NCBI GenBank assembly: GCA_022701365.1
Contig: JAKUHH010000148.1
Span: 310,001-374,000, forward strand
Origin: Mycocentrospora acerina
Taxonomy: Eukaryota > Ascomycota > Dothideomycetes > Pleosporales
DNA: 64,000 nucleotides
Direction: 5' to 3'
The position numbers were made by a program, and so were the translations under genes. Shown here piece after piece: positions 46,738 through 57,012 of this stretch (the stretch's first letter is position 1; the number at the start of each line of letters is the position of its first letter). The notes under the pieces are model-generated. The model worked only from the letters and a program-made list of their open reading frames with translations, did not search any database and was not told the origin of the DNA.

Positions 46738-48325
46738 GCGTTTGCACTGGAGGACGAGTTGCGAAAATGTGATATCCCCCCCCCCTTTTTTTTCTTTCTT
46801 TTTCTTTTCTATTTTTCTCTCTTTGTAGGTTGGGGAATGGATGGGGTGGACAGGTGGACGGACGGATAGACAGACAGAAAGTATGAGATGTTGGGAGGGG
46901 TTGGAGAGAATTTGGAAATAAAAGAAATAATATTCATCCATCCATCCATTTATTGCACTCTTTTTTTTTGGTTCATCTCTTGTTTCGGAACATCAGGTTG
47001 GAAGGAAATATGCGTGATTTATGCTTTTTTTTGGTGACTTTTCCAGGAAAATAGAATAAGACTGGTGTTAGGGAACTTGGTTTGCGTCTTGGGGGGGTTT
47101 TTTTGGTTTGGAGGAGTTGGTCTGGTGGAAGTGCAGGAGGGAAGGAAGGAATACTGGTGTTGTCTGGTAGGAATACCTGTGTTGTCGAGTAGGGATTTGT
47201 ATGGAGAGGGAGAGGGAGAGAGAGGACGAAAACGAAAAGAACGGTTTGAGGTTGGTTCATCTGCTGGGGATTGATTCAGACTATGCGAATTCTCAATTGT
47301 GAAATCGTGAACCACATTTTGTGTCGATCTTTGGTAGATTCGCATACCAATTGCTGTCCATTCTGCTCAAGAATAGATGAGCACAAAGCATGCTTTTGAG
47401 GGGGAATCAGACTGGAGTTTGGGGGCTTGCTGAAAAGTAAAAGTGTACTTCACAAGGTGTCCGGAATGGAAGCAGGAACCTGGAAACGCATCGAATCGAG
47501 GCAACCCCACGGTTTATGACCTCGTAAATATGCAATCATATGTAGAGTCACCAGCTAATGCAAACTACATGGCAATATCACGTTGTATACTTTCAGGTTT
47601 TATGGACTCTAGCGGGTTGTTCCGACGCACCAACGCGGATAGCTTGTAAGGAGTGTGGAACCATGCACTAGAAGCCTACAAAGCTGCAAAGCGCTTCGCA
47701 CCTGTGCGTCTCCGGGACGAGATTATGTCATTGCGCAATCGGCACCCCAGCCTTGGCCGTGGATTATTGAATCTTGAATCCCCCTGCAAGGCTAAACGGA
47801 GTCAGCCGGGTGGGTACCAAGAATAAACCGGTTGTGGCGCGGACCTTGACATCATATGCACGGCCACAGAACGTGGCGTCATTTTGTGGCGTTGCCGTGC
47901 CGATTAGCCACCGTTGGCTTTGCGACGAGAGATCCGCTTTGCACTGGTGAGAAACTAGGAGATGCCTCAGCCTCTAGCTACTCGTCATTTGTTACGTGCC
48001 GCAAGGGCTTGCGGGAACAAAAAATCTTGGAGGCTGGCTCGGCAGGTGGCTCCGACGGTCTGGCCGCGATAGGTGCGCAGTTGCTGTTGGCTTGTTGGTG
48101 TGGCGCTTGTTCCGGCTATGCGGCGCCGATACGTGAACATGCATGCTACGTCATTGCCCAGAATTTCATGTCCCAGTGTGTCCATGTGGTCATGGGTTCT
48201 TGCCATAAATACGCGCAGTGCCGCCTTTTCTTGTGAGATACAAAACTTCAAACATTATCAACTCTTAGGAAACTTCAAACAACCCACCCACAAATCAACC
48301 CAACTACCAAAACAACACCTCCGCC
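46738..48325. other. Intergenic region, 1.6 kb
   Basis: CsbD 3' flank and PMP3 promoter. It holds a C(n)T(n) tract (about 46771-46800), ATCC tandem units (46934-46949), and a CATAAATA box (48204-48211) about 115 bases before the PMP3 start. No gene seen. Confidence 0.5.
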
Positions 48326-48607
48326 ATGCCTTTCACCGCCAGGTATGCTTCCAACCAGCTTCCGAAGCTTGCCAGTGCGCTATGCTGACACGCAAAACAG
48401 CGATATCTGCAAGATCATCCTTGCCATCTTCCTCCCTCCTCTTGGTGTCTTCCTTGAGCGCGGTTGCAACGCCGACTTCTTCATCAACATCCTGTTGACC
48501 ATCCTGGGTTACATTCCGGTGAGTTCCGCAGCCTGCCTGAGCAAACATTGGTTGCTGACAACGTCTAGGGTATCATCCACGCCTTGTACATTATCCTCAA
48601 GTTTTAG
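48326..48607 (+). CDS. PMP3: Plasma membrane proteolipid 3 (Pmp3/UPF0057)
   Basis: Three exons (48326-48342, 48401-48518, 48569-48607; introns 58 and 50 nt) encode 57 residues, the standard length. Pmp3 is a small double-spanning plasma-membrane protein that limits cation influx and membrane hyperpolarisation and responds to salt and cold stress in fungi and plants. Seen here: SDICKIILAIFLPPLGVFLE, a central GCNADFFINILLTILGYIPG, and the ending IIHALYIILKF. The first exon codes MPFTA and part of Ser6; all three pieces are needed to produce the family sequence. A gene finder working on single open frames would miss it. Confidence 0.95.
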
Positions 48608-49235
48608 CGGCAACGCGTGACGAGGAATGATGTTGAACCACAGACGCGAATAGGCTGAGGTTCTTCGACGACGATGACTTTATACCCACACTTTTCCCTT
48701 TCGCCGACGTCAGGTCACGACACCATCGACCACTTCTTTCACCAACATGTTCTCTTGGTTGCACCTTTCAGCACAGAGTATATTGGTCTGGATGAATACA
48801 ATCGGAGGAAGGCTGTTCTGGCATCGGTTATGTCTACTTTGTTAATGACTACCACTTCATGATGGCGTCTAGGTTCTCTTGGGACATTTGTGTCTTCGAG
48901 CGATATTTGGCGTGTACTGGCGAGCGAAGCATGATGAATTAATATAAACTTTTACAACCACTTTGCTTCATAATGATTACGTTTGGTGCAGATTTCGAGC
49001 TTTTTACAACCGTGTTGGAATAGAAGGAGATGTATTTTCTATAACGTCATTTGTTAGGGAGATACGATGCTTGGCGTGCGCGTACCTTCCACTCTAGGGT
49101 TTACGCGCCCTCTCCTAGCTCTGAGAAGGTGACATTTCAACCTTGCGCACACATGTCTTTCAACTATTGTAAAATTTACCATCTCAATAACAGCCGCCAC
49201 TCGAGTCGCAAGGCGCGACACAAATATCGAACAAC
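48608..49235. other. Intergenic region, 0.6 kb
   Basis: PMP3 3' flank and CNOT11 promoter. No gene or repeat recognised. Confidence 0.45.
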
Positions 49236-50414
49236 ATGAACATCCACGCCCGGCTGATGGCTGCTGAAACCGCGACCCTCAACAATCCAGATACAAAATA
49301 TCATGACGCAGAGTTGGATCTTCGACAGCTTCGACAGGAAAAGCAGGGTACACCAGAATTTGTTGGAATCGGCGAGGAAGATGACTTTGGGGAGAGTCTG
49401 AGGGTCAAAAACACCCTCGATACAGTCGAAGAGATGGCCAGGCAAGCGCCGAGCTGGTCCATTCTAGCGTTATTAGTCAATTGTGAATTGCGACTCTGGA
49501 AATTGAACGAATCCACGCCGCTGAGACTCAACCCATTCCTGACACACTGGGTTGATGCGCTCATGCCGTTCGCCGAGTCGAGTATTGAGCGCCTCCACGT
49601 AATCATCGCGGAGCCTGAAATGACGACGGGCAAGATATTCCTGGCCAGGGTGGGGCTTATTAAGATATTGCTTCACGGAGGCCTCCTTCCTAAGAACCCA
49701 CACGACTTTACGTGCATGTCACCACGGGAGATGTACAATTCGTTTGTGAGATCGTCATCGAAATACTATCTCGCCCTGCAGCCGTTTGATTTGGGGCCGT
49801 ACATTCGCATGCTTGTCGAAGAGGGTGTGCTTGAGGCCGATGCTGCCGTGTCATCCAAGCACACTCTTCGTGACGCTGCTGCTTCCATCAAAGACACCAC
49901 TGATAACAGTACGGCTGTATCCAAACCTGCTAGCTCCCGACCCAATGACATCCAGCGGTGGAAGCAAGACATGCTCCAAAAACTGCAAATCGCGCCCATA
50001 CCTACGATTTCGGAGATCACGCATCTACCCCTCGAACTTTCTTACCTCGACTTCCTGACCACCCTCCTCACCGACCATACTCTTGAAGCGGAGTCCATCG
50101 AGCCCACGCCTGTTATATTGTCCTACATTCAACACTCGCTGCGTCTCGTTGAGCAAATGGGGCGTCCGCCAGGCTTATATTCAGATGTGGATGGCTCTGC
50201 GGAGGAGGTTGTGGATCATGGTCCCAAGGCGCAAAGTCGTGCTGTGAAGCTGCTGTTACTCTTCATCAGAAATTTGATTCGAAAGGATCTGATGGACGCG
50301 CAAGTACTGTATTTTGAAATACAGGAGATCTGCGTGCGGTATGTGTGGATCAAAGAGGTTAGAGAGTTCAAAGTATGGATTGAGGAACGAGTGGGTAGCG
50401 AGCAGAGTGTGTAG
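49236..50414 (+). CDS. CCR4-NOT complex subunit 11 homologue (CNOT11)
   Basis: Intronless, 392 residues. The C-terminal 130 residues resemble the CNOT11/DUF2363 domain: LPLELSYLDFLTTLLTDHTL, VILSYIQHSLRLVEQMGRPP, then SRAVKLLLLFIRNLIRKDLM, followed by LYFEIQEICVRYVWIKEVRE and FKVWIEE. In human CNOT11 the same order (a helical stretch, ISNCI..., LVCVFLQSLIRNKI..., LFIEVQAFC) binds CNOT10. The first half (residues about 60-180, with LNPFLTHWVDALM and MYNSFVRSSSKYYL) corresponds to the N-terminal MIF4G-like part that contacts CNOT1. The complex deadenylates mRNA and controls turnover. Baker's yeast lacks CNOT11, Caf130 taking the site. Residues 215-240 are a Ser/Thr/Asp-rich linker. The assignment rests on pattern matching and should be confirmed by profile search. 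Confidence 0.75.
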   Translation: MNIHARLMAAETATLNNPDTKYHDAELDLRQLRQEKQGTPEFVGIGEEDDFGESLRVKNTLDTVEEMARQAPSWSILALLVNCELRLWKLNESTPLRLNPFLTHWVDALMPFAESSIERLHVIIAEPEMTTGKIFLARVGLIKILLHGGLLPKNPHDFTCMSPREMYNSFVRSSSKYYLALQPFDLGPYIRMLVEEGVLEADAAVSSKHTLRDAAASIKDTTDNSTAVSKPASSRPNDIQRWKQDMLQKLQIAPIPTISEITHLPLELSYLDFLTTLLTDHTLEAESIEPTPVILSYIQHSLRLVEQMGRPPGLYSDVDGSAEEVVDHGPKAQSRAVKLLLLFIRNLIRKDLMDAQVLYFEIQEICVRYVWIKEVREFKVWIEERVGSEQSV

Positions 50415-52094
50415 AATCAAGTGCTAGTGTCACCATTGGTGATTGAGAAAGTGAAAGTGGAGTGTCGGGGACTTGTTAAGATTGAGGAACTGGGCGGCTA
50501 ATTTTGCATCTGCAACTGTTTCCATGCAGAGAAACTGTTGCAGTCCGCTGTCAAACGTGTGACGCAGGTTGCAGCGGACCAATAGAAGGTTATCAAAGGT
50601 GTACTCTTTGCTTCATGATTCATGAGACCCGTCGGATCCTATGAAACGGTTGTCAGAGTGACAGAACGTACAGTTTCAATCTAGACGCTACTTTTGCAAC
50701 AGGTTGACAGCCTCGGAGCTGTCGCGACTACGTCTGAAGTATGACTTTTGAGTCTCCTAAAAATTACAGTGTCGCAGTCGAGCAAGAGAATATTACTGAC
50801 AGATGTCATGAGTGTTGTCAAGGTTGTTTGGATTTTTTTTTAAAACAGCAGCTTCCTAACACTAAGCCACAACCAATTTTACGAAGGAGCTCATATTTTT
50901 GTGTTGTAGGCTGTGGAGATACGGACTAAGTACTTGATCTTAATAACCAGTATGGCGTTAGAACAGGTAATATGATAAACCAAATTATTATTAGTTCTTT
51001 ATTACGTGCTAGGTTAGAATAATAATATAACCCGAGTAGATGTATTGAAAATAGAGCATTAAATAGGTAAGTTGCAAGAAATTGACTTATCAGCGAAGTT
51101 CAACACAATACTATACGAGTAGTATTCCACCGGGCTGCGGGATGTTGACCTAGCCAGCCACGGCTTCCTCCAGTTCACCGAACAAATGCAATCACTTTTG
51201 GACTGTTCAAACGGTGGTGACCGGTATCTATTCACATTGACTGCTACGTCTTCGATCCTCAACGATACACTGGCAGCTGAAGACATGCGTATTGAACTGC
51301 TCTCAGAGGCACCGCCCTCGATTTCCTTCATCTTGTATTCGACGAAAGATGAGCTAACAAATCATGAACATGCTAAATCATTGCGTCTTCCTCCTGTATT
51401 CAAGGGCAGCTTCCCTCAAATGAGCAGACTCACTCATTCACACTGATCGCTGGCAACCATAAGAACAGGCACCTCTGGACATTAGCTGATACATCGTATG
51501 CTCCAATTGTCCACCGAAAGAGAGAAGGATGAGAAAGATATCAGTATGATAAGAATGATCCAAAATCGATAGCAACTTTTGAACGATGAATGATCCATTA
51601 ATATCCAAATTTCTTCAATCTCCTAGCATGTTAATTACGGCTATCGACCTCTACCATCGTTGAAACAATCTATTTTCATGCTCTGGAAATCCCGGTGTTT
51701 ACCGCTTCAACATCTCTAAGCCAAATGAATTTAGCGCACTCTCACTGTACATTCTAGTTTGGCTGGCGGTCAATTTCCCAGCCATTGTGCCCTATAAATT
51801 CCAGATGAGTGAGGAATAGGTGACTGAATTTAGCGTAACAAGAAGTTTAAGTTCATAAAAAGACGTGGTAGAGTGTAATGGTAGAGTATTCGCTATGAAT
51901 CTAGACTAAAACGAGTAGGCAGATACATCTTTGAGTTAAACTCTGCACCCCAAATGTGCAAAAGGAAATTCCAAATTCTAAACAACATTCTTAACGCCCA
52001 TATCTAAATCCTGCTATTCATTAGTATGAAAAAGAGCTTGTGGAGGAAATCTTACGGTCTAGTAAACTTTTGCATAGAAAATATGCCTGAAAGC
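50415..52094. other. AT-rich, gene-poor region (left part)
   Basis: From about 50,750 onward the base composition shifts to AT-rich with abundant TA dinucleotides. A less AT-rich patch (51059-51446) has overlapping open frames on both strands (about 90 and 86 codons) that resemble no family; it may be the relic of a gene. The rest shows stops in all frames. Confidence 0.5.
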
Positions 52095-52337
52095 TTACTT
52101 GGGGCAACCGATGCCCCATCCAGTAGTCGGAGAACAGCAATCGGCCTTGCAAGTAGCCACGACTGCAGGACTGCAGAAATCTCCACTTGCGAAGCCGTTC
52201 CCTTGGTTGTATCGCGCCTTGTCGTCGCGGAGGCAGCAATCCTCAATGCGGAATTTCACGTCGCAAAAAGCCGATGTAGTTGTGGCGAAAAAGCCAATCG
52301 CGGTAATGACCATAGAGATGAAGGTGTTTGAATGCAT
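52095..52337 (-). CDS. Small secreted cysteine-rich protein (candidate effector)
   Basis: Intronless on the minus strand, 80 residues. Residues 1-23 look like a signal peptide (hydrophobic ISMVITAIGFFATTTSA), leaving a mature chain of about 57 residues with eight cysteines: C25, C34, C35, C55, C63, C67, C68, C78. Two CC pairs occur (34-35, 67-68). The order C-CC-C-C-CC-C equals that of hydrophobins, but the spacing (8, 19, 7, 3, 9) is much shorter after C55, so it is not a standard class I or II hydrophobin. It lacks a GPI signal, N-glycosylation is not obvious, and I recognise no family. It lies alone in an AT-rich island, the setting often seen for effectors in plant pathogens. Expression is unknown; the ATG and TAA are clear. 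Confidence 0.7.
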   Translation of the reverse strand: MHSNTFISMVITAIGFFATTTSAFCDVKFRIEDCCLRDDKARYNQGNGFASGDFCSPAVVATCKADCCSPTTGWGIGCPK

Positions 52338-54775
52338 GTTGCTGAGGTTGATAAGGCTAGATTGAGGCTTTAAATGTCTCTAGAAAAGGTAGAAATGAAT
52401 GTAGAGTTGTACTGTTCGAACTGTAGGAGTAGTAAAGAATGATGATGTTAATATTAACAGGAAAAGCATTTATCTTTATACACATTGAAAAACCTTAGTG
52501 TTTACTTGGGCCTTACAGGCGTTTCAACAAGTTTCATTAAATCAGCCTGTACGTTTTTCTCCATACTTTCTAGATTTGAATGGTTAGACCTGAGTAGTAG
52601 GTATGATAAAAAATGATCAACTCCGTGTTCTTAGTGCATATCAGTCAGTCACACGTTGGCTAAAAGGATGAAACTATACCGCATCAATCAATGAGATCGA
52701 TTATGCAAGGCTGGAACTACTCGGCCCTAAAGGTGTTTTCAACAAGAGTCTCCGTATCTGCCCGTGCGTAGTAGCTCTGAGCTAGGTAGATGGAAGGTGC
52801 CGTACGGGGTCGTGCATCTATCTGGATACTAGAAAATCTTTGAGACGCTGCTTCGGTAGTAGTGAATTAGTACTACAATAGCCTTAATATACCAAATTCA
52901 TTCTCATTTTCAACCTCTTATAATATTCAGACGCCTCCATCAAATCCTGGCCGACTAAGTCGATGTAGTTTACCCTCCCCGAACCTCCTGAGACTGATTT
53001 TTCCCCTATGAAAGCCCTCGCAAACAGCCTCACCATCACTTCTCTGATGTTAGACATCTTTTGTGTTCCTAACTCACACTTAATGTTTAATGTTCAGAAA
53101 TTGTTCTGTTTGGTGGTATCAACTTCAATGTCTCTAAGCTAGAATTGTTAAGACTACATGTAAAATTGCGTATAGAGTCGACAGTCTATATTTAGGGGCG
53201 TCAATGACAAAAATCACAATAGATGGGACGAAAGGATACATTTGATGGGCACTGTCAACCTAATATGTAAGGCGGGACTTCGGGCCTGCAGATAAGGCTG
53301 ACAACATGAAGATATATACTTTCTATCTTATGAAGTATTAGGTTATATATCATGGATACCTTCTTGACATGTATGGCACAGAGGATAGAATTGTGCCCTA
53401 ATGAAAAATCCCAATGTTTTTTTTAGAAATTAATTACAGTTCATTGCTTGAGATTCTATCATACAGTTTATAATTTTACTTTCGTTCTCAAGCTCCTCTT
53501 AAGTACCTTGAGATTGTCAAGATTTCTCTACATGGGCTAGTATAGCTCTGCTAGAGCTCTATCCTCAATACAGGCCCTTGTGTGGCGGTATGTATATCAT
53601 TCTATCCTTAGTAAACCTATTCAAGGTCACTAAACCTCTTTTGGCAATACAGCCGCGTGGGATAGAGCCCGTGCCTGACACCTTGGTACGGTCTGCCTGT
53701 TTATAGCTGTGACATACTTCAATATAGAAGATCTTAGAGGGTTTCCAACTTTGTTCCTTTTGTATCTAAAAGGCGTTTGCCTACCTAGAGAAGGAACAAT
53801 AGTATGCTTAGTAAGGGTTGCTTGTTTTTAGTGTTCGTCGACGCTGCACAGGCCAACAACACAAAAGAACAAGCCCCTTCGTAACCCGGATAGTTTCACA
53901 CCCCGTGACTGAAACATCGACATTGATCTCCATATCGTCGGCACCAGCTTAAACCGCGGATGAAGTCGAATTGTCTCCGGCCTGCGAACTACCTGGAAAA
54001 CGCATGCTCATCGCCAGATGCAGGCCAACATGTGTAAGATGCCATTTTCGCAATCTCACAATCTTTCTTGCAGCACAAACACCTACAAGTCATCGATGGC
54101 TTGAGTGCCTAAGAATTGCTGTTTGGATCATCAAGTGGGGTCGAGGTTTAGGTTCTGACACAATTGTCTCTGCCTTCCTCGAATGCCAAACGGCAAAGTG
54201 CTTTTCCGACGACATGATGTTGTTTCATCGACGCTATTCTCATCTACAGCAAGGAACTTGCTCCTTCGAAAACTTGAGGAGTGATCGTCCCGTAGCAGAT
54301 TACCTTGTTGGTCTGGTCATCGTCACACCTCCGGGTAATCGTTCGACCAACATCGTCTCAGTCTTTGCCATGGAGTCTGTGCTTCTGGTGTCAAGGCTGG
54401 GTTCCATTGCCATCTTCACGTTTGGACAACTGGATCGGCATGGAAGAAGGGGCCGAGGTCAGTTTTCCATCGTGGAAGCACAGTATCCTTGCAATATAGA
54501 AGCTTGGGTTGGCTAAGCATTGGATGTTGTGGCGGTACCAAATGCAGTACTTAAGTCACATCATTCTCCTCTCCAGAAGAATCATCATCACTCAACAGTT
54601 CAGCATTTCCAGACTCGCTTTCCCGTTCTTTCTTCACTAATTACCTTCTTGCGCCGGTCGCTTGTTTAATTTTCTCTCAACCATCTTTCTTCGCTCAATC
54701 ATCAGCAAATCCAATCCTTTTACCAACCAAACAACTTTTTAATCCACCTTACCTTTCCACCACACTACATTCAAG
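52338..54775. other. AT-rich, gene-poor region (right part) with diverged repeat traces
   Basis: It is AT-rich with many stops until about 53,830, then less so. Related pieces appear: GGCCTTACAGGCGTTTCAAC (about 52508) resembles GGCCCTAAAGGTGTTTTCAA (about 52723), and CTTCAATGTCTCTAAGC (about 53126) resembles CTTCAACATCTCTAAGC (about 51706). This suggests a decayed repeat, possibly affected by repeat-induced point mutation. No intact transposase or reverse transcriptase is visible. An open frame at 53971-54516 is not supported as a gene. Confidence 0.45.
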
Positions 54776-55828
54776 ATGCGTTACTCTCTCGCCTTCATCG
54801 CTGCCCTCACTGCCTCTGTTCAGGCCCACGGTGTCATCACACAGGTCCAGGGTGCCAATGGTGTAAACATGCCCGGTCTTTCCGGTAAGCTTCTTCTTCA
54901 TATCTCCCTATTCATTCCCCTGACAATATTCAGTTATCGATGGTACTCCTCGTGACTGCCCTACCCCTGGCTGCGGCTCTGAGGCCGATACTGCCATCAT
55001 CCGCGCGAAGGAGGTGGGTGGTAAGGCCTCTCCTCTTGGCCGCACCCAGGGTGGTGGCGCTATCAATGCTGCATCAGCCATTGCCACTTTCATGGGCGGT
55101 GCTGGTGGTGCTGCTGCCGGTGGCGCTGCTACAGGTGGCGCCGCTACAGGTGGCGCTGCTACAGGCAACGCTGCCGCTGCCAAAGCTGGCGCTGCCAAAG
55201 CTGGAGCCAACAAGCGAGGTCTTCTTGACGCCTTGACCGGTGGTGCTGGTGGTGCTGGCGCTGCCGCTGGAGGCGCTACTGCTGCTGGAACCAAGACACC
55301 CAAGGGCACAAGTGAGAAGGGTGTTGCTGCTGCTGCAGGCGCTGGTGCTTCTGCAGGTCTCCCTACCACTGCTGACGATGGCACCATTACCATGACCTTC
55401 CACCAGGTCAACCAGGATGGTGCTGGACCTCTCACTGCCAAGATTGACCCTACATCTGCTGGTACCGATCCGGCCGCGTTCCAGGCTGCGACCGTTACCC
55501 AGAACGTTCCTGGTATCGGCATTGGTGGTTTGTCTGCTGCTTCCGTCATGGACTTCCCCGTCAAGGTATGTTCTTTTTACTTCTCACTCAACGATCCAGA
55601 CACTGATTACCATAGGTCCAAATGCCTGCTGGCATGACTTGCACGGGCACAGCTGGTGGCGCCTCCAACGTCTGCGTCGTCAGCATGCAGAACTCCGCGC
55701 TTGCTGGTCCCTTCGGTGGCTCTGCTGCCTTCACACAGTCCGCCGCAGCTAAGAAGCGCGCTGTTGAGTACAACCTCCGAAAGCGCCACATGGCTCGCGG
55801 TATCCTCGGCAAGCCTGACCTTGAGTAA
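54776..55828 (+). CDS. Secreted Egh16/Gas1-like protein (appressorium-type virulence family)
   Basis: Three exons (54776-54884, 54934-55565, 55616-55828; introns 49 and 50 nt) encode 317 residues. A signal peptide ends near QA|HG (residues 1-17). The chain then follows the Egh16 pattern: HGVITQVQGANGVNMPG, VIDGTPRDCPTPGCGSEADT, ITMTFHQVNQDGAGPL, and MPAGMTCTGTAGGASNVCVV near the end. Family members such as Magnaporthe Gas1/Gas2 and powdery-mildew Egh16 are expressed in appressoria and contribute to penetration; the molecular activity is unknown. Between residues about 90 and 165 lies an Ala/Gly-rich insert with three or four GGAATG repeats and alternating AKAGA units. Basic sites (ANKRG near 129, KKRA and RKRH near the end) could be Kex2 cleavage sites. 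The region 5' is the AT-rich island. Confidence 0.88.
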
Positions 55829-57012
55829 ATATCTTGTTCTCAAGAATAGTATCACTGGTGGGAAATTAGTTGATGGTTGTTGAGCAATCATGGGATAATG
55901 GTAGAGCTGGTACATACATGATGGATGCCGTTTCTTGTTGGATATTTCACTTGTTCGCTCCTTAGAGCTTGCTTGTGGATGCATTTAGTCGAAGGGATGG
56001 GGTCGTACTCCGGGCGGTCTAATGATGGAGTGTGATAATTAAATTAAAGCGAGTCTGGATCGTTCTGTTCTGCATCATTCTTTTGACGCCTTTTCAAAGT
56101 GATGCTTTTGTTTTTTTTGACCACTTGCTCACACCTTCTCAGTTCTTGAACGACCTCATTGTGTTTCTCACCACTTCCGTTTTTTCTAACAAATCAGACT
56201 CCACTATCTCAGCGCCTACGGTACTTTGTCCTTGAGAAGTCAGTCAAATCAGCTTTGATCAATAATTAGCATTCTATATTAATGTTTCAAGGCCGAATTG
56301 CCAAGTGTGTATGGTCGATACAGCACAACTCTCTACAACCGAAATAGAATGACCTTGCTCTGCATCACTCTCCTCCAATATTACAACATGTAGAAACTGG
56401 CGAATACGTCCACTGGCATACTATCTCTCAAATATATCAAATTTCACATTATTTCACAAAAGTCAAAGGACATGGTGACGGGTATTTTTAGTGCGCCGGT
56501 CAGATGAAATAATATGGAGTATATTGCGCGAATTTGGGAGTAGTTGAAAAGGGTGACTGCGGAATTTACTTGATTTTAAGCAACATTACCAAATGAACGC
56601 TCTTCTCGTAATAGAATAAATGTGTAAAGGGATGTGTGACGGCCAGAAGTGTAAAATTGGACCAGGGGAAATGTTGTGGGTAGTTTGCGAATAAGGATTA
56701 CAACAACCCATTTTCAAGCGCGGTCCGATCACATTGTCATTGGACACGGAAAGACGGCAAGAGGTGTACTTCTTGGGTACACTATTTGTATCTCTATACT
56801 GGTATTGTTTCGTGAACATACTATTTGATTTTGATGTAGCTATAAGAATGATTGTGAAAGCTGGTTGTCGCAACAAAACTGATTTTTTTAAAAAAACGAC
56901 AAAAGATATCTTCTTCATCTTGGTGAACCAAATTCTGGAGACATCATTTGGACTTGGTCTAGGTTCTCCTATAACGGCGCAATGCTCAGGATAACTGGTT
57001 TTTGCAACTGGT
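55829..57012. other. Convergent intergenic region, 1.2 kb, AT-rich
   Basis: 3' flanks of the Egh16-like (+) and Efm7-like (-) genes. AT-rich, with a TTTTTTAAAAAAA near-palindrome (about 56883-56895). No gene seen. Confidence 0.45.

Noticed and set aside
51866..51925. tRNA-like stretch (GGTAGAGT repeats) in the AT-rich region
   Set aside because: I could not find a matching B box (GGTTCGA-type) or a cloverleaf. No tRNA was recognised anywhere in the window.
52095..52337. Calling the 8-Cys protein a hydrophobin
   Set aside because: Cysteine order matches, but spacing after the fourth Cys (7, 3, 9) and the short chain do not fit class I or II patterns.
53971..54516. 181-codon plus-strand frame before the Egh16-like gene
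   Set aside because: It begins at TTG, mixes Cys, Arg and hydrophobic residues without pattern and lies in a repeat-like region. It could be a relic, but there is no support for a gene.
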